Shown one piece after another: positions 1 to 6,570 of a stretch of DNA of 25,728 nt. The stretch's first letter is position 1, and each line of letters opens with the position of its first letter. The stretch is from Defluviitaleaceae bacterium. GTDB lineage: Bacteria; Bacillota; Clostridia; Lachnospirales; UBA5962. The DNA lies in contig WQZK01000007.1 of NCBI GenBank assembly GCA_009780765.1, forward strand, positions 1 to 25,728. The letters are read 5' to 3'. A program made the translations under genes and the position numbers. Below the pieces are notes generated by a model. The model worked only from the letters and a program-made list of their open reading frames with translations, did not search any database and was not told the origin of the DNA.

Positions 1-1
1 G

Positions 2-670
2 ATTGAATATACATTAATTCGCTCGAAAAGAAAAACACTTGCAATTTATATTTTTAAAGGCAAAGTGGAAGTTCGTGCTCCATTAAAACATCCAAAAGCT
101 GATATTGATAAATTTCTTGCCTCAAAAGAAAGCTGGATAATAGAGAAACTTATAGCTTCGGCTCAAAGGGAAAAGCGGAAAGAGGAGTTCGTACTTAATT
201 ATAACAGCGTGCTGCAATATTGCGGTAAGCGATACCCTATATATGCACGAGAAGGTAAGCATATTGGTTTTGATGATAGTGGTTTCTATATGCCACCTAA
301 TTTGACAGTCGAAGAAATTAAAGGGAATTGCATAAAAATTTATCGCACGCTTGCTAAAAAGGATTTGGCAGAAAAAATTCATAAATATAGTAGAATAATG
401 GGAGTTGCCCCAATAGCCGTTAAGATAAATGGTGCAACTACTCGTTGGGGAAGCTGCTCTGCGAAGAAAAGCATAAATTTTTCGTGGAGGCTTATTATGG
501 CTAACGATGATATAATTGATTATGTAGTTATTCATGAGTTAGCTCATATTGTTGAGATGAATCATTCTAAACGTTTTTGGGCGGTTATTGAGAATGTAAT
601 TCCCGATTACAAAGAGCGTAAAATCCAGCTGAAAAGATTTCAATATCAGATAGAAAATGAAGATTGGTGA
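2..670 (+). CDS. YgjP/DUF45-family zinc metallopeptidase, 5'-truncated
   Basis: The reading frame is open from base 2, so the gene begins before the window; the GTG at 65 is an internal valine codon because the upstream codons (reading YTLIRSKRKTLAI) already match the usual N-terminus of this family. The zinc-binding motif HELAH is encoded at 533-547, with a downstream HSKRFW segment that fits the third ligand region, and the family signature TRWGSCS lies about 30 residues before it. YgjP/DUF45 proteins (SprT/M48-like) are cytoplasmic metallopeptidases of poorly defined substrate. In many bacteria they sit beside type I restriction genes; that neighbour would be outside the window. The gene is separated from the biosynthetic cluster by a terminator and is probably host backbone. 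Confidence 0.9.
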   Translation: MEYTLIRSKRKTLAIYIFKGKVEVRAPLKHPKADIDKFLASKESWIIEKLIASAQREKRKEEFVLNYNSVLQYCGKRYPIYAREGKHIGFDDSGFYMPPNLTVEEIKGNCIKIYRTLAKKDLAEKIHKYSRIMGVAPIAVKINGATTRWGSCSAKKSINFSWRLIMANDDIIDYVVIHELAHIVEMNHSKRFWAVIENVIPDYKERKIQLKRFQYQIENEDW

Positions 671-725
671 TTACTTATATTGCAAATAAAGTTTATTATG
701 CCTTTTTATCAAGGGTGGGATAATT

Positions 726-812
726 ATGAATGCTAGTAAGGAAAAACTTATTGATTATTTGAAATATTGTGAATTTTCATTTGACAAAAGTAGATTATTT
801 ATGTTTTATTAA
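726..812 (+). CDS. possible 28-residue peptide or gene remnant
   Basis: An ATG frame of 28 codons begins MNASKEKLIDYLKY and ends at TAA 810-812. A GGGTGGGA stretch lies about five bases before the ATG and could serve as a ribosome binding site. The stop overlaps the start of a small terminator hairpin. I do not recognise the peptide; it may be the start of a gene whose remainder was lost where the cluster inserted. Coding status is uncertain. Confidence 0.25.
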   Translation: MNASKEKLIDYLKYCEFSFDKSRLFMFY

Positions 813-829
813 TCCTATAGGATTTTTTT
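811..829 (+). terminator. small intrinsic terminator
   Basis: The five-base-pair stem AATCC/GGATT with a TATA loop is followed directly by five T residues (825-829). It would end transcription coming from the metallopeptidase gene and isolates it from the cluster. Confidence 0.55.
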
Positions 830-940
830 ACCATAGTATAGTTGTTAGTTGATAAGGTGAAGCTATTATAACTGAAGTTTATAAACATAGAATAATTATT
901 ATGTGAGAAAATTTAATACCGAAATAATTTAAGATTTATA

Positions 941-969
941 TAGACAATTATATTAATATATGTTATTAT
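941..969 (+). promoter_or_regulatory. sigma-A-like promoter for the small peptide and regulator
   Basis: A -35 box TAGACA (941-946), a 17-base spacer and a -10 box TATTAT (964-969) lie 40 bases before the 27-residue peptide gene. The region 830-940 holds nothing else I can support. Confidence 0.55.
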
Positions 970-1009
970 TATAGTTAAGCTTGATATTATTAAAGAGAGA
1001 GTGGTTATA

Positions 1010-1093
1010 ATGAAAGTAAAAGCACCAGTAGTGGTTATACCTTTTGGAGGAATAATTAAGCCAAACCTACCAGAAGAGGACAATAATGGGTAA
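1010..1093 (+). CDS. 27-residue peptide gene upstream of regulator; candidate signal peptide
   Basis: The ATG frame encodes 27 residues starting MKVKAPVVVIPFGG and ending in an acidic, Asn-rich tail (PEEDNNG). A GAGAG site lies about ten bases upstream, the -10 box is about 40 bases upstream, and the stop is 18 bases before the ATG of the regulator, so both are probably co-transcribed. The peptide has a positive N-terminus and a short hydrophobic stretch too small for a classical signal peptide. A tiny peptide gene directly next to a helical-repeat plus HTH regulator resembles the layout of peptide-pheromone systems of the RRNPP kind, but here the peptide precedes the regulator and no sequence match to a known pheromone is visible. 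It could also be a RiPP precursor or a translated leader. Confidence 0.5.
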   Translation: MKVKAPVVVIPFGGIIKPNLPEEDNNG

Positions 1094-1111
1094 TATATAA
1101 GGAGAATCTCT

Positions 1112-2179
1112 ATGAAAAATGCTACAATAAATCATGATATAAGAGAAAAGTTAATGGAACGTTTTAGACGTTTAGCTGGAAATCATGATGTTGAAGAGCT
1201 AAATTCACTTAAGAAAGACATTGAAAAATATTTAGAAAATTATGAAGATCACGATGATAAAAGGATGGAGAATACTTTATGCCTAATTAAAGCATGGATT
1301 AACTACAAATTAAAAGATGATTTAAAATCTTCGTATGAGTTGATTGTGCCTGTTTTAGAAAATTTAAAGTTTGATAATTTAGAAAGCAATTATAATAAAA
1401 TGCTATTGATTAGTAGTATCACTGTTTGTAAGGACTATAGTCATGCTCTTGAATTGGTATTTCGTTTAGAAGAAAGTGTTAGTACTCCTTCTATTGATGA
1501 GAGTATTAGAACGCAAGTCATTCTACACTCGTATTTGAATTTTGCAGAAATATTGCTTAATACAAAGTTTTTTATAGAGCTTTCTAGTGATGAGGAAATT
1601 GAGGTGAACAATCTATTCGCCGAATATGCTGAAAAGATACGTAAAATTTGCTTTGAAAAAGATAGTTATGAAGGGATTCATGCACTTATAACTTTGAAGG
1701 AAGGCATATTTCACAAAGATAGAACTCTTCAAAATAAAGCTGTGAAAATGGCGAACGAGTTAGAAGAAGATGAAATAATGAAGGTTATAGAGCATAACCT
1801 TGATAAATATAAACTGATGGGTACCATTGTTAAAGTGAGATCTTTTAACGAAAGGTTTGGCAATAGGGTACGACAAGAGCGAAAAAGGCGAAATCTTTCC
1901 ACTAATGAGCTTGCAAAAATGATTGGACTTTCAAATGTTTCGATAAATGCACTTGAGCGAGGAGAAAGAGCAACAACGCCTGAAAAAATAGTATATATAG
2001 CACAGACATTTGGATTAACAGTAAATGATCTTCTATATGATAGAAGTGAATTGATTCATGGTCTTTCACTAGTAGATAAACAAAGTGAGATAATGATGGC
2101 TTTGAGAGTGCTTAGTGAAGACGAGCTTGATTTTGTACTTAATCATATTAAAGCATTGATTAAATTAAATAAAAGATAA
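1112..2179 (+). CDS. helical-repeat protein with C-terminal XRE helix-turn-helix; cluster regulator
   Basis: A 355-residue cytoplasmic protein with an AAGGAGA ribosome binding site before its ATG. Residues 1-240 are predicted by eye to be almost all alpha-helical and resemble degenerate TPR-like repeats. Residues about 250-310 form a clear XRE/Cro-type helix-turn-helix (RQERKRRNLSTNELAKMIGL, then a second helix ending LERGERATTP). In the RRNPP peptide-responsive regulators the HTH is at the N-terminus; here it is at the C-terminus, so it is either a reversed-order analogue or another class. The adjacent 27-residue peptide gene suggests that the helical part may sense a peptide. The likely target is the promoter at 2280-2308, only 100 bases downstream. 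Function is inferred from domains and position. Confidence 0.8.
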   Translation: MKNATINHDIREKLMERFRRLAGNHDVEELNSLKKDIEKYLENYEDHDDKRMENTLCLIKAWINYKLKDDLKSSYELIVPVLENLKFDNLESNYNKMLLISSITVCKDYSHALELVFRLEESVSTPSIDESIRTQVILHSYLNFAEILLNTKFFIELSSDEEIEVNNLFAEYAEKIRKICFEKDSYEGIHALITLKEGIFHKDRTLQNKAVKMANELEEDEIMKVIEHNLDKYKLMGTIVKVRSFNERFGNRVRQERKRRNLSTNELAKMIGLSNVSINALERGERATTPEKIVYIAQTFGLTVNDLLYDRSELIHGLSLVDKQSEIMMALRVLSEDELDFVLNHIKALIKLNKR

Positions 2180-2184
2180 TTAAG

Positions 2185-2227
2185 AGCACATTTTACATGC
2201 TTATGTTTTGTAAAAATGTGCTTTTTT
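2185..2227 (+). terminator. intrinsic terminator after the regulator
   Basis: The arms AGCACATTTTACA (2185-2197) and TGTAAAAATGTGCT (2209-2222) pair with one bulged A, and are followed by a run of T residues to 2227. It ends the peptide-regulator transcript just before the main cluster promoter. Confidence 0.85.
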
Positions 2228-2279
2228 ATGTAGAAAAACATATCAGTAGTATAAAGTTTGTAAAATTTTAAAAAATATG

Positions 2280-2308
2280 TTGACTTAAGGCGAAAAATGT
2301 AGTATTAT
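2280..2308 (+). promoter_or_regulatory. strong sigma-A-like promoter of the main operon
   Basis: The -35 box TTGACT (2280-2285) and -10 box TATTAT (2303-2308) are separated by exactly 17 bases. The expected start of transcription is near 2315, giving a leader of about 270 nt before loaP. I found no other promoter of this quality further downstream. Confidence 0.8.
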
Positions 2309-2314
2309 ATAAGT

Positions 2315-2586
2315 ACTCAAACGATCATTGATTAAATAAAAATTATCTAAAAGTAGTTTAAAGGCTGTTTTATAAAAAATAGGTTTTTATGCACACATAC
2401 AATAAAATTTGGAAATTGGAATATTTCTAAGTTTAAGTAAAGTATTTACTGAATCTAGATGTCGGTGGGTCGCGGTAGTTTTAGGTAGAGAACATAGCTG
2501 AAGCAATTAGTAACATACCTTGTAAAATTACAGGAGTATGCAAAGTGGCGAAGCTATGTTCTTTTTTATTGAAATGGAGATGAAAT
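2315..2586 (+). promoter_or_regulatory. structured 5' leader of the main operon; candidate LoaP antitermination element
   Basis: This gene-free stretch holds three notable parts. A compact hairpin AGTAAA/TTTACT with a three-base loop lies at 2436-2450. A G-rich stretch, GGTGGGTCGCGG (about 2464-2475), stands out against the AT-rich surroundings. The long terminator-like hairpin of 2489-2567 follows and leads directly into the ribosome binding site (GGAGA, 2576-2580) of the LoaP-like gene. LoaP proteins are known to bind a hairpin in the leader of the operons they control and to let polymerase read through terminators. Which part is the binding site here is inference. Confidence 0.5.
2489..2567 (+). 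terminator. long nested hairpin with U-tract in the leader (attenuator)
   Basis: The outer arms AGAACATAGCT (2489-2499) and AGCTATGTTCT (2552-2562) are perfectly complementary over 11 bases and are followed by T residues through 2567. Inside is a second hairpin: CATACCTTGTA (2514-2524) pairs with TACAGG-A-GTATG (2529-2540) with one bulged A and a four-base loop. The outer element has the form of an intrinsic terminator placed before the first gene of the operon. Confidence 0.75.
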
Positions 2587-3135
2587 ATGGATATTATGTT
2601 TTGGTATGTATTATTTGTTAAAACTGGATGTGAGCAAAAAGTGGTATCTGAGATTGAAAAAATATGGACTGTTGAGGATATGAGGCCATTTATTCCTACA
2701 TATGATGCCAAATTTCGAAAGTTTGGAAAAGTTATTCTTGAAAAACATAAATTATTTCCTGGGTATGTGTTTATTGAATCTGCAATTACTGGAACAGAAT
2801 TTTGTAAAGCGATTCATCCTACTATTGAAAGATCAAAAAATGTGTTAAAGCTTTTAAGGTATAGTCGAGACTATGAAAGCGATGTTTCGTTCCAGATGAA
2901 AAGTTCAGAAAAGGAAACATATTCTAAGCTTTATAGTGAAGATTTTTGTATCAAAATGTCAAAGGGGATTATTGCTGGCGATTTAATAAAAATAACCGAT
3001 GGACCTTTAGTTGGGCATGAAGCTTTAATTAGAAAAGTTAACAGACATAAGATGCAAGCTACGGTAGAGATTAAATTAATGGGATCTTTAAGAAACACCA
3101 CAATTGGTTTAGAGATAGTTGAAAAAATATTATAA
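2587..3135 (+). CDS. loaP: LoaP-like NusG paralogue, processive antiterminator
   Basis: The 182-residue protein begins with an NGN domain (WYVLFVKTGCEQKV at residues 6-19, LFPGYVFIES at 56-65) and ends with a KOW domain (residues about 125-180, GDLIKITDGPLVGHE followed by NRHK and LEIVEK). The NRHK segment and overall length match LoaP, the NusG paralogue that acts with RNA polymerase to allow read-through of terminators in long antibiotic operons of Firmicutes. The start is set by GGAGA six bases before ATG 2587. It is the first gene of the cluster operon and sits behind a terminator hairpin, as expected for an antiterminator controlling its own transcript. The following genes (about 22 kb, all same strand, mostly coupled) are its likely target. 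Confidence 0.88.
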   Translation: MDIMFWYVLFVKTGCEQKVVSEIEKIWTVEDMRPFIPTYDAKFRKFGKVILEKHKLFPGYVFIESAITGTEFCKAIHPTIERSKNVLKLLRYSRDYESDVSFQMKSSEKETYSKLYSEDFCIKMSKGIIAGDLIKITDGPLVGHEALIRKVNRHKMQATVEIKLMGSLRNTTIGLEIVEKIL

Positions 3136-3171
3136 CTTAGGTATTTATTTTGATAAGTATAGCTTTATTGC

Positions 3172-3239
3172 TATATCCTTCACACATATAAGCACAAATA
3201 TAATCATGAGGTGCTTGTATTGTAGTGATTTCGGATATA
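3172..3239 (+). promoter_or_regulatory. structured RNA element before first precursor peptide
   Basis: TATATCC (3172-3178) can pair with GGATATA (3233-3239) and encloses a ten-base-pair hairpin, ATATAAGCAC (3186-3195) with GTGCTTGTAT (3211-3220), one G-T wobble. The element ends about 14 bases before the AAGGAGG site of the peptide gene. An element with the same architecture precedes the second peptide. Confidence 0.55.
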
Positions 3240-3265
3240 AAAAAAATATTGAAGGAGGTGTTTTT

Positions 3266-3367
3266 ATGTCTAAGAAAATTAAGGAAACTTATAATCCACC
3301 GATAAGGCCAATATCTGTCGACAATTCAGTTTCTCCATCTAGTGCAGCAACTATAAGTCGAGGGTAA
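3266..3367 (+). CDS. candidate RiPP precursor peptide 1 (33 residues)
   Basis: The start at ATG 3266 is fixed by AAGGAGGTG eight bases upstream and by identity with the second copy. The first 12 residues, MSKKIKETYNPP, are shared with the downstream paralogue apart from K3/R3. The rest is rich in Ser, Val, Ala and Pro, with no Cys, and ends SSAATISRG. A conserved basic start followed by a variable end is the usual form of leader plus core in ribosomal peptide natural products. The YNPP motif recalls the YxxP pattern that PqqD-like recognition domains bind in lasso leaders; a PqqD-like protein is encoded 1.3 kb downstream. The modified residues cannot be predicted. Confidence 0.7.
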   Translation: MSKKIKETYNPPIRPISVDNSVSPSSAATISRG

Positions 3368-3396
3368 AAAGTGCTGTTTCCAGTTGTTTTAACTTC

Positions 3397-3465
3397 TATA
3401 TCCTGCATTAGTACAAGTATCTCACTAGAGTGTTATGCTTATATTACTATGTTTATTTGGATATA
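3397..3465 (+). promoter_or_regulatory. structured RNA element before second precursor peptide
   Basis: TATATCC (3397-3403) and GGATATA (3459-3465) form the same outer stem as in the first copy. The inner hairpin pairs ATTAGTA and AAGTAT (3407-3420, interrupted by C3414) with ATGCTT and TATTA (3435-3446), with CAC/GTG at the tip. The sequence differs from copy 1 but the fold is equivalent. Confidence 0.55.
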
Positions 3466-3489
3466 AAAAATATTTAAGGAGGTGTTTTT

Positions 3490-3582
3490 ATGTCTAGGAA
3501 AATTAAAGAAACTTATAATCCACCAGCAAGACCAGAGGCTATAACTACTTCGGTTCCTATGGTAAGTGCAATGCCAACTTAG
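3490..3582 (+). CDS. candidate RiPP precursor peptide 2 (30 residues)
   Basis: A paralogue of the peptide encoded at 3266. It begins MSRKIKETYNPPARP behind the same AAGGAGGTG site, and ends with an unrelated Thr/Ser/Val/Met/Pro-rich segment, SVPMVSAMPT. There is no Cys, Trp or Lys in the variable part and only one acidic residue (E16) after the shared region, so a lasso or graspetide ring is unlikely in this copy. It probably shares processing enzymes with peptide 1: the PqqD-like protein, the B12-type radical SAM enzyme and the C39-like protein that follow. Confidence 0.7.
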   Translation: MSRKIKETYNPPARPEAITTSVPMVSAMPT

Positions 3583-3627
3583 ATATGAGGCATTAAAGTC
3601 TTTATTACTATAGCCTTGTAGAGTTGG

Positions 3628-3671
3628 AGCAAGACATTGCCATTTGATAGCTTGAATGGCAATGTTTTGCT
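3628..3671 (+). promoter_or_regulatory. 17-bp stem-loop after the twin peptide genes
   Basis: AGCAAGACATTGCCATT (3628-3644) pairs along its whole length with 3655-3671, with one G-T wobble and a ten-base loop. No U-tract follows directly; a T-run begins about 14 bases later (3685). It may stabilise the peptide mRNA or partly attenuate transcription into the enzyme genes. Confidence 0.65.
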
Positions 3672-3722
3672 TAGTAATGATGTGTTTTTTATTATATAAT
3701 AGATTTTTTTGGGGTGCAAATA

Positions 3723-4619
3723 GTGCGTGAATTAATAATAAATTGTAACATTGATAAATTACTTAGGATATTCCCTCATGTATCTGAGTATGTTGCTTTG
3801 ACTAATATATGGGATGTTAAGATTGAACTTTATGAAGGGAAAGACTATTTGAATGAAGCCGAAGTAAGATATGATCGCACTCGTGCAAATTTTTATTTTA
3901 GAGAATTTTTAAAGTTTTATTCTATAATCTCAAAACAGTCAACTAAGGAAATCGACTATTTTCTTAGTGAAAATATACCAGTATTTTTACAGTGTGATAA
4001 TTACTATTTGCCTTATCATGAGTTTTACAAGAAAGTGCATACAACAAGGCGGCATTTAATTCTTATTGAAGCAAAAAGAGATGATGATAGTTATCTTGTA
4101 TATGACGATATTCCTTCATATGAGGGCTATTTAAGTAAGCATGATATAGATATACTTCATGAGTGTGCATCTTATCAAGTAATTATATATGAAATTGAAG
4201 ATGATAGATTAAAGCGTACTCTTGATGACGAAATAGAATATTTAATACATAATATAGATGTAGATTGCATAGATAACAATGCTTTTTTTAATTCGCTTGT
4301 TAAATCAGAAATTTCTGCAATGAATAAATTAAATATTTTAGTAAATTTAAAAACTTATAGCTCTGTGTATAATGGGTTGTATAGAATCGTTTTAAAGCTT
4401 AGTCTTAAATATAACTATTTTGATATGGCGGAAGCTGTAAATATTGTTGAAAACTATCTAGACAGTTGGAGCTTAATCATAAATATGTCGAGAAAAGGCA
4501 TTATTTCTAATAACCCTATCTATTTTGACCGTATTGTGCTTAGAATAGAAGATTTATTAAAAGCTGAAGCTCAGGTTAAAGAAATAATTAATAATAGTAT
4601 AAGCGTTATACGAAATTAA
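3723..4619 (+). CDS. C39/BtrH_N-like protein, probably lacking the catalytic cysteine
   Basis: I prefer GTG 3723 over GTG 3714, because the only ribosome binding site (GGGGTG, 3711-3716) overlaps the earlier codon and is well spaced for the later one. In the 298-residue product, residues about 85-140 resemble the second half of the BtrH N-terminal/C39-like peptidase fold: YYLPYHEFY, then H111 in RRHLILIEA and D128-D129 in YDDIP. The region where active members carry the nucleophilic Cys reads PHVSEYVALTNIW, with no Cys. It may therefore be a binding or inactive partner. The C-terminal 150 residues are helical and unassigned. Its place directly after the peptides and before the PqqD-like gene suggests a role in peptide handling. 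Confidence 0.55.
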   Translation: MRELIINCNIDKLLRIFPHVSEYVALTNIWDVKIELYEGKDYLNEAEVRYDRTRANFYFREFLKFYSIISKQSTKEIDYFLSENIPVFLQCDNYYLPYHEFYKKVHTTRRHLILIEAKRDDDSYLVYDDIPSYEGYLSKHDIDILHECASYQVIIYEIEDDRLKRTLDDEIEYLIHNIDVDCIDNNAFFNSLVKSEISAMNKLNILVNLKTYSSVYNGLYRIVLKLSLKYNYFDMAEAVNIVENYLDSWSLIINMSRKGIISNNPIYFDRIVLRIEDLLKAEAQVKEIINNSISVIRN

Positions 4620-4666
4620 TGATGTAAAGCATAAAGAAATTTATATAGTATTAGAGGTGATTTTTA

Positions 4667-4924
4667 ATGATTAAAAAAAATACTAAACTTGTTTCTGAAA
4701 ATATAGATGGATTAGTTTGTTTATTTGATGTGCAAAAACAAATTTCGTATGACTTGGATAAAACAGGTTCAGAAATATGGAATCTTGTAGAGGACAATGT
4801 TTCTATTGACGATATTTCTGTTGTACTGTTCGAAAAATATGATGTTGATTTTGAAATTTTAAAGAAGGATGTAGAAAGATTTGTTTATGAATTTATAGAG
4901 ATGGGATTGTTTATAAATTTATAA
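4667..4924 (+). CDS. PqqD-like RiPP recognition element protein
   Basis: An 85-residue protein with the PqqD fold pattern: an N-terminal beta hairpin (SENIDGLVCLFDV, then YDLDKTGSEIW at residues 28-38) and a winged-helix part with VSIDDISVVLFEKYDVD followed by a helix ending FIEMGLF. PqqD-like domains bind leader peptides and deliver them to modifying enzymes, often radical SAM proteins. A GAGGTGA site lies in front of the ATG. It stands between the C39-like protein and the B12-type radical SAM enzyme, and 1 kb after two candidate precursors whose shared YNPP-containing leader is the obvious ligand. Confidence 0.85.
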   Translation: MIKKNTKLVSENIDGLVCLFDVQKQISYDLDKTGSEIWNLVEDNVSIDDISVVLFEKYDVDFEILKKDVERFVYEFIEMGLFINL

Positions 4925-4984
4925 AATTATTTAATTAAAAAATAGCAGCTATACTTTAAATATAATATTAAGGGGTGTTATTTC

Positions 4985-6502
4985 ATGCAATGTTATTTAA
5001 CAGTACCTTGTATGCTAGACGAATTTTCGAAAAAAGAGTATGAAAATAGAGAGTATGTTGGTGTTCAATACCTTGTATCTTCTTTGAATAAAAGAGGCAT
5101 TAAGAATAAATTTGTTAATGCTCATGCATATAGAATTGATACAAATGTACTATGTGATGATATTTTATCGCTGGATGTAGCATTTGTAGGAATATCAAGC
5201 CACAGTCAAAAGGGGTTTCCTGCTGTAAGAGAATTATTTCAAGAGCTTAGAAAGCGTGGTTATAGTGGGCATATATGTCTCGGAGGTTTTTATGCTAGTT
5301 TGAACTTTGAAGAAATTATGCAAAAGTATCCAGAAGTAACCACAATATTAATTGGAGAAGGCGAATATAGTTTGCCTGAACTGATAGTAAGATTAGAAGA
5401 AGAGCAAGATATTAAAGATATATCTGGTATAGTGTACCGTAATGGAAATGAAATTATTTCTTCTGTTTCTAAAAGAATACTAAATCTTGATGAATTAGAT
5501 TTTCCGCAAAGAGATGTAAATATTATAACAGATGACCAAAATGGGCGGAGCTTTAGCGTGGTTTCGGGACGAGGATGTTATGGAAGATGTAACTTTTGTT
5601 GTAAAGGTATTTATTTTGATAATAACTACAAAGTATATAGGAATCATGTTTTTGTAGTTGATGAAATAGAACAGCTAATTAACCAATATGATGTAAAAAA
5701 TTTTTCATTTGCTGATGAAATATTTTATGATGACAATGGGCACGATTGGGTAATTAATTTTGTGGATGAATTAAAAAATCGCAATTTAAACATAAAGTTT
5801 GATATGACTCTTAGAGTTAACGACGTAAAAAAAGAACTTATTGAGAAGCTAGCTTCTGTTGGGTTAAAAAGAGTATCAGTTGGAGTAGAATCGGCGGTGC
5901 CAAGGATTCTAAATGAAATGAACAAAAAAATAACTATAGAGCAAAGTATAAATGCTTTGAATATAATCACCGAATGTGGCGTTAAGGCAAAGCTTACGTT
6001 TATTACATTTATACCAACTATGAGTTTTGAAGAATTAAAAACGAACTATAATTTTTTATTTAGCTTAGATAATGATATGTTGTCTGAAGGTAATTTATAC
6101 AATAGATTGAGTATATTTTCTGGATGTGAATATGAAGCAATTCTAAGAGAAAAAGAGCTTCTTTGGTCTGACTTGAAAGATTTTGCTGAAAGGCATACCT
6201 ATAATTATTTGGATAGAAAAGTTGAATGTTTTGTCTATAACATTACAAAAGTTAGAAAATATTTAGCAGAATGTAAAAAAGCTGTGCTGGAAAAAAACGA
6301 CTATTCTGATAGATACTTAAATTTGTTTGAAGAAACAAAAAAACAAAGCAAGTTTTTGTGCAAGGAGATAATAAAAGATTTGCTTTTAATAGTGGAATTT
6401 TTATTGGATGACGAATTGGAAGTTGCATTGAATAAATTTCACGAGTACACAAAAGAAAAAGTAAATTTACACAAGCTTAAAATGATGCAACTATTTGACT
6501 AA
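4985..6502 (+). CDS. cobalamin-binding radical SAM enzyme
   Basis: A 505-residue protein. Residues about 1-150 form a cobalamin-binding-like Rossmann domain (VGISSHSQKGF at 68-78, ICLGGFYASLNFEE at 97-110, LIGEGEYSLPEL), lacking the DxHxxG motif, as in many class B radical SAM methylases. The iron-sulfur motif is C198-x3-C202-x2-C205 in GRGCYGRCNFCC. The TIM-barrel continues with FSFADEIFYDDN and VGVESAVPRILNEMNK, and a helical C-terminal tail follows. Related enzymes methylate unreactive carbons or rearrange rings. Next to a PqqD-like protein and two peptides, peptide C-methylation is a fair guess, not shown. RBS AAGGGGTG. Confidence 0.85.
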   Translation: MQCYLTVPCMLDEFSKKEYENREYVGVQYLVSSLNKRGIKNKFVNAHAYRIDTNVLCDDILSLDVAFVGISSHSQKGFPAVRELFQELRKRGYSGHICLGGFYASLNFEEIMQKYPEVTTILIGEGEYSLPELIVRLEEEQDIKDISGIVYRNGNEIISSVSKRILNLDELDFPQRDVNIITDDQNGRSFSVVSGRGCYGRCNFCCKGIYFDNNYKVYRNHVFVVDEIEQLINQYDVKNFSFADEIFYDDNGHDWVINFVDELKNRNLNIKFDMTLRVNDVKKELIEKLASVGLKRVSVGVESAVPRILNEMNKKITIEQSINALNIITECGVKAKLTFITFIPTMSFEELKTNYNFLFSLDNDMLSEGNLYNRLSIFSGCEYEAILREKELLWSDLKDFAERHTYNYLDRKVECFVYNITKVRKYLAECKKAVLEKNDYSDRYLNLFEETKKQSKFLCKEIIKDLLLIVEFLLDDELEVALNKFHEYTKEKVNLHKLKMMQLFD

Positions 6503-6570
6503 AAGTTATCTATTTGCAAGATATATGAAAAAGCAATTAAAAAATTGTACTCAATGATAGAGAGATTAAA

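Larger units (their letters stand above)
3172..3524 (+). repeat. tandem duplication of a peptide gene with its leader
   Basis: Segments 3233-3300 and 3459-3524 are nearly identical; they differ in the length of an A-run and a few substitutions. They cover the GGATATA arm, the AAGGAGGTG site and the first 12 codons. The sequence between TATATCC and GGATATA is diverged but keeps the same fold, and the C-terminal codons of the two peptides are unrelated. This looks like a gene duplication followed by divergence. Confidence 0.8.

Noticed and set aside
122..535. A reverse-strand open frame opposite the metallopeptidase.
   Set aside because: The plus-strand frame has clear HELAH and WGSC motifs; the reverse product has no recognisable pattern.
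3119..3265. A longer start for precursor peptide 1, from an ATG overlapping the loaP end.
   Set aside because: The added segment covers the structured RNA element, and the strong AAGGAGG site and paralogue alignment fix the start at 3266.
3266..3582. Lasso peptide precursors with the C39-like, PqqD-like and asparagine-synthetase-like genes as B2, B1 and C.
   Set aside because: The YNPP leader and PqqD-like protein fit loosely, but the cores lack a Gly/Ser/Cys start after a Thr at -2, peptide 2 has no Asp/Glu at ring position, and the nearby C39-like protein lacks the Cys.
3714..3722. GTG 3714 as the start of the C39-like protein.
   Set aside because: That codon is part of the GGGGTG ribosome binding site; GTG 3723 has correct spacing to it.
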